Origin: Candidatus Zipacnadia bacterium
GTDB lineage: Bacteria; Armatimonadota; Zipacnadia; Zipacnadales; Zipacnadaceae
DNA: 8,755 bases
Direction of reading: 5' to 3'
Assembly: GCA_029821515.1 (NCBI GenBank)
Contig: JALGTD010000047.1
Span: 1 to 8,755, forward strand
The notes beneath the pieces are model-generated. The model had not been told where the DNA came from. It did no database searches and was given only the letters and a program-made list of their open reading frames with translations. Shown piece after piece: positions 6,569-8,755 of the stretch; the first letter of the stretch is position 1; each line of letters begins with the position of its first letter. The position numbers and the translations under genes are program-made.

Positions 6569-6675
6569 TATGGCTCACCGGAGACTGAGCCGGTACGCCA
6601 GACTACGTGACTAATTATTCTCTATAACTACAGCCTATCCTTCCCCGACCTACCGACGCTGGTAGGTGAGCCATA
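6569..6675. repeat. 11-base perfect inverted repeat across the divergent intergenic region
   Basis: TATGGCTCACC at 6569-6579 is repeated in reverse complement as GGTGAGCCATA at 6665-6675, with 85 bases between. An AT-rich stretch (about 6610-6630, including TATAAC at 6623-6628) lies between the arms. The arms could be paired operator sites or, if one transcript spans both, a long-range RNA stem. The right arm overlaps a local hairpin (6648-6667) by three bases, so the two structures would compete. Confidence 0.6.
6648..6667. repeat. 7-bp hairpin in the divergent intergenic region
   Basis: ACCTACC (6648-6654) and GGTAGGT (6661-6667) are perfect reverse complements around a 6-base loop. No T-run follows on either strand, so it is not an intrinsic terminator. 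It may be an operator or part of a leader structure. Confidence 0.5.
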
Positions 6676-6706
6676 TCGTCTCAGCAACCTGTTACCAATT
6701 CGGCGA

Positions 6707-6739
6707 ACGGTCACAGCTAAAGTGCTATCGCTTGACCGT
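6707..6739. repeat. 7-bp dyad overlapping the apgM -35 box
   Basis: ACGGTCA (6707-6713) and TGACCGT (6733-6739) are perfect inverted copies, 19 bases apart, with a nested AGC/GCT pair between. The right half overlaps the -35 hexamer TTGACC (6732-6737), the usual place for an operator controlling that promoter. No regulator gene is in the window. Confidence 0.45.
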
Positions 6740-6760
6740 AACCAGCAGATTGCGTAGAAT
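6732..6760 (+). promoter_or_regulatory. Sigma70-type promoter for the apgM-like gene
   Basis: TTGACC (6732-6737, one mismatch to consensus) and TAGAAT (6755-6760, one mismatch) are separated by exactly 17 bases. Transcription would start near 6767, giving a leader of about 50 nt before GTG 6817. This also argues against the in-frame GTG at 6769, which would lie at the transcription start without a ribosome site. Confidence 0.75.
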
Positions 6761-6802
6761 CTAACTGAGTGTGTGTCTTACCATTAGCGAACTTAACGAT
6801 CA

Positions 6803-6810
6803 GAGGCGAG
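6803..6810 (+). promoter_or_regulatory. Ribosome binding site deciding the apgM-like start
   Basis: GAGGCGAG lies 6 bases before GTG 6817, a good Shine-Dalgarno position. It selects 6817 over the upstream in-frame GTG at 6769, which has none. Confidence 0.65.
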
Positions 6811-6816
6811 TTTAAC

Positions 6817-8073
6817 GTGCATAACAACGCTACGCAGATAATAATGATAGGCGACGGGATGGGTGGGCGACCGGTGCCGAGTCTGGACGGCCAGACCTGC
6901 CTGGAAGCTGGTGACTACCCAGCTCTGGATGAAGTCGCTCGGGGCGGTGAATGTGGATACACCGACCCCATTCGGCCCGGTCAGGCAGTTGGTAGCGACA
7001 CCGGACATATGGTCATTCTCGGCTACGATCCCGTTGAGTATTACACGGGCCGAGGGCCGTTTGAAGCCAAAGGTGTCGGCATTGACGTCCAGCCCGGCGA
7101 TGTGGCCTTCCGCTGCAATTTCTCTACCGTCGAGAATGGCATTATCAAGGACCGTCGCGCCGGCCGTATTACCGAGGGGACTCACCAGCTAGCAGCAGCC
7201 GCTAACCAAGCCTTCAGCGATGGTATAGACGGCGTGGAGGTGATTTTCAAGGAGTCGGTGGCGCATCGGGCAGCCCTGGTCCTGAGAGGCGAGGGGCTTG
7301 ACCCGCGCATCACGGACGTAGACCCCCACGAGACGGGTGGCAAGGTACCCAAGTGCCAGCCCACTGCCGAGGCCTCTAATGACCCGGCGGCGCAGAAAAC
7401 CGCCGCGATAATCAACGAATTCGTCCAGGGCGTTCAGGAGGTCTTTGAAAATCACGAGGTCAACCAGCAGCGCCGTGCTGCGGGACTACCCCCCGCCAAT
7501 ATAGTTTTGCCCCGGGGAGCCGGCACCGCGCCTCACCTGATGCCCTTCCCCGAGCAATACGGCCTGAGTAGTGCTATGATAGTGGAAGTGGACCTGGTCC
7601 GGGGTCTGGGGCTGTACCTCAATATGGACGTCATTAACGTGCCGGAAGCCACTGGAGGAATGGACACCGACGAGATGGCAATGGCTCAGGCAGTAGTCGA
7701 AGCTGCCGCCAGCCATGATTTTGTCCTATGCAATATCAAGTCTCCGGGTGTGGGTGGGCCTGACGGCAACGCCGAGCAGCAGATGGCGGCTATTGCCAAA
7801 GTGGATCGCGCCGTCGGCCATCTTCTGGAGACCTTTGACTGGGATAGCACCGTCTTGATGGTTACTGCTGATCACTGCACACCAGTCACGGTGATGGATC
7901 ATAGCGGCGATGCCATCCCGGCGGCTTTCTACGGGCACGGCGTGCGTCCCGATGGGGTGCAGAGCTTCGGGGAGCGGCCCTTCGCTGCGGGCAGCGTCCA
8001 CCGAATCCACGGCCTGGACATAATGTACATTATGGGCAACTACGCCGGCACCCTGCCAAAGTTTGGCGCCTAA
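6817..8073 (+). CDS. ApgM-family (cofactor-independent, archaeal-type) phosphoglycerate mutase-like protein
   Basis: This 418-residue protein belongs to the alkaline phosphatase superfamily and matches ApgM, which interconverts 3- and 2-phosphoglycerate in glycolysis, along its whole length. Visible motifs: IIMIGDGMGG (8-17) with metal ligand D13; GSDTGHM with nucleophile S60; ILGYDPVEYYTGRGPFEAKG; GDVAFRCNFSTV; DRRAGRITEG; RAALVLRGEG; DVDPHETG; LPPANIVLPRGAG; ATGGMDTDE; TADH with D352 and H353; MDHSGDAIP with H362. The site formed by D13, S60, D352 and H353 is intact. In the segment NIKSPGVGGPDG (306-317), where ApgM proteins I remember have the pattern K-x-x-D-E-x-G-H-D-G, the two metal ligands D and H are G311 and P315. 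The enzyme may therefore have altered chemistry or be inactive as a mutase. GTG 6817 is chosen for its ribosome site and promoter spacing. The following gene overlaps the stop codon. Confidence 0.88.
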   Translation: MHNNATQIIMIGDGMGGRPVPSLDGQTCLEAGDYPALDEVARGGECGYTDPIRPGQAVGSDTGHMVILGYDPVEYYTGRGPFEAKGVGIDVQPGDVAFRCNFSTVENGIIKDRRAGRITEGTHQLAAAANQAFSDGIDGVEVIFKESVAHRAALVLRGEGLDPRITDVDPHETGGKVPKCQPTAEASNDPAAQKTAAIINEFVQGVQEVFENHEVNQQRRAAGLPPANIVLPRGAGTAPHLMPFPEQYGLSSAMIVEVDLVRGLGLYLNMDVINVPEATGGMDTDEMAMAQAVVEAAASHDFVLCNIKSPGVGGPDGNAEQQMAAIAKVDRAVGHLLETFDWDSTVLMVTADHCTPVTVMDHSGDAIPAAFYGHGVRPDGVQSFGERPFAAGSVHRIHGLDIMYIMGNYAGTLPKFGA

Positions 8074-8755
8074 TGAATCGCATAGCCATCTGCAGCCTGC
8101 TTTGTGCTCTAATTGTAGCTGCCCGGCCAAGTCCAAGCTGGGCAGCACAGGAAGAGCTGCGCATTCGGGTGGAGAACCGCCCGGACGGCGCTATCGCTGT
8201 CAGCCGCGATGCAGGCGGAAGCTGGCTACAAATCGGCCAGGTGACTTCACCGGCCAATGCCGTCAACCAACACAGTTACAATGCCAGCCGGTGGGTGCCC
8301 GACAGCACTGTTACCGCCACCGCGGTCAACGCCATTCACATCAAGGTGGCCACCGCAGCAGAAACCGGCTACGGCATCACCTTCAGCCTGGTGCCAGCCG
8401 GCGAAGTAGTGGGCGCGGCAACGCGCAAGTATTCAAGTGTGATCGTAACCGATATGCCGCCCGGAACAGGGCTATTCGGTGGCCTGGGCCCGCATGTAGG
8501 CTCTCCGGTCTATATTGAGGGCGCAGGCGGCAAGCTAGGTAAGCTGGCTGGCGATTATCATCCGACAGTTGGCGATGTACTCATAATTGTTCGTCAGCCG
8601 CCGCCACGGCATTTGAAGTATATTGATTTTGCCAATGAATTCGGCGGCGACATCACCGTCACTTACGCTGATGGTAGCTGCGAGGTTATCGGGCTGGTGA
8701 TGCGGCCGGTGTGCGGGATTGGGCGGTTTGAGGGTACCAGATATGCGGCAGCGGG
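8073..8755 (+). CDS. Secreted protein of unknown function (3' end outside the window)
   Basis: I do not recognise this protein. The frame is open for 227 codons to the window edge. It begins MNRIAICSLLCALIVAARPS with a basic start, a hydrophobic core (4-17) and a plausible signal-peptidase site after SWA (22-24), so it is probably exported. The mature part is rich in Gly, Ala, Val and Thr with alternating hydrophobic residues, suggesting beta structure: IRVENRPDGAIAVSRD, SWLQIGQVTSPA, GLFGGLGPHVGSPVYIEG, GDVLIIVRQPPPRH, YIDFANEFGGDITVTYADGS and VCGIGRFEGTRYA. There is no visible catalytic motif or membrane anchor in this part. The ATG overlaps the apgM-like stop codon by one base (TAATG) and has no good ribosome site, so translation probably depends on the upstream gene. 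Composition matches its neighbours. A reading frame overlapping in another register (8063-8518) is an unlikely shadow. Confidence 0.72.
   Translation, partial: MNRIAICSLLCALIVAARPSPSWAAQEELRIRVENRPDGAIAVSRDAGGSWLQIGQVTSPANAVNQHSYNASRWVPDSTVTATAVNAIHIKVATAAETGYGITFSLVPAGEVVGAATRKYSSVIVTDMPPGTGLFGGLGPHVGSPVYIEGAGGKLGKLAGDYHPTVGDVLIIVRQPPPRHLKYIDFANEFGGDITVTYADGSCEVIGLVMRPVCGIGRFEGTRYAAA

Noticed and set aside
7726..8148. 140-codon minus-strand frame across the apgM-like 3' end and the secreted protein start
   Set aside because: Antisense to two better-supported frames and without recognisable features.
8063..8518. 151-codon plus-strand frame in another register over the secreted protein gene
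   Set aside because: The frame from 8073 has a signal peptide and normal composition and runs to the edge; the alternative is Arg-, Gln- and His-rich and stops early.

Overview
The window (8,755 bases, moderately GC-rich, dense coding) looks like ordinary bacterial chromosome. There are bacterial Rho, CarB and Hpt genes, a lipoprotein with a bacterial lipobox, Shine-Dalgarno sites and sigma70-type promoters. Two enzymes, a ThyA-fold protein and an ApgM-type phosphoglycerate mutase, resemble forms I know best from archaea. That mix, with a Spy-like lipoprotein, suggests a deep-branching or uncultured bacterial lineage; I cannot name the phylum. I see no tRNA, rRNA, CRISPR array, transposase, prophage gene or attachment site.

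Layout. Six genes lie on the minus strand. Reading in their direction (right to left) they are: an archaeal-type thymidylate synthase-like gene (6526-5699), an untranslated stretch with a perfect consensus promoter (5643-5615) and a leader of about 360 nt, hpt (5245-4679), rho (4660-3398), a Spy/CpxP-like lipoprotein (3353-2535), a GT4 glycosyltransferase (2532-1363), a 196-base gap, and the 5' part of carB (1166 to the window edge). Spacings of 18, 44 and 2 bases make hpt-rho-lipoprotein-glycosyltransferase a probable operon. Two genes run on the plus strand from a divergent intergenic region (6527-6816): an apgM-like gene (6817-8073) and, overlapping it by one base, a secreted protein of unknown function (8073 to the window edge).

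How the genes relate. hpt (purine salvage), carB (pyrimidine and arginine precursor) and the ThyA-fold gene (dTMP) share a nucleotide theme; rho ends transcripts; the lipoprotein and glycosyltransferase are envelope genes. This is a housekeeping mixture, not a recognisable dedicated system.

Most worth a second look: (1) the ApgM-like enzyme keeps its nucleophile and one metal site but lacks two ligands of the other site; (2) the perfect promoter followed by a long unexplained leader before hpt; (3) inverted repeats in the divergent region, one overlapping the apgM -35 box. I found no convincing new defence, mobile or biosynthetic system, and no Rho-independent terminator.
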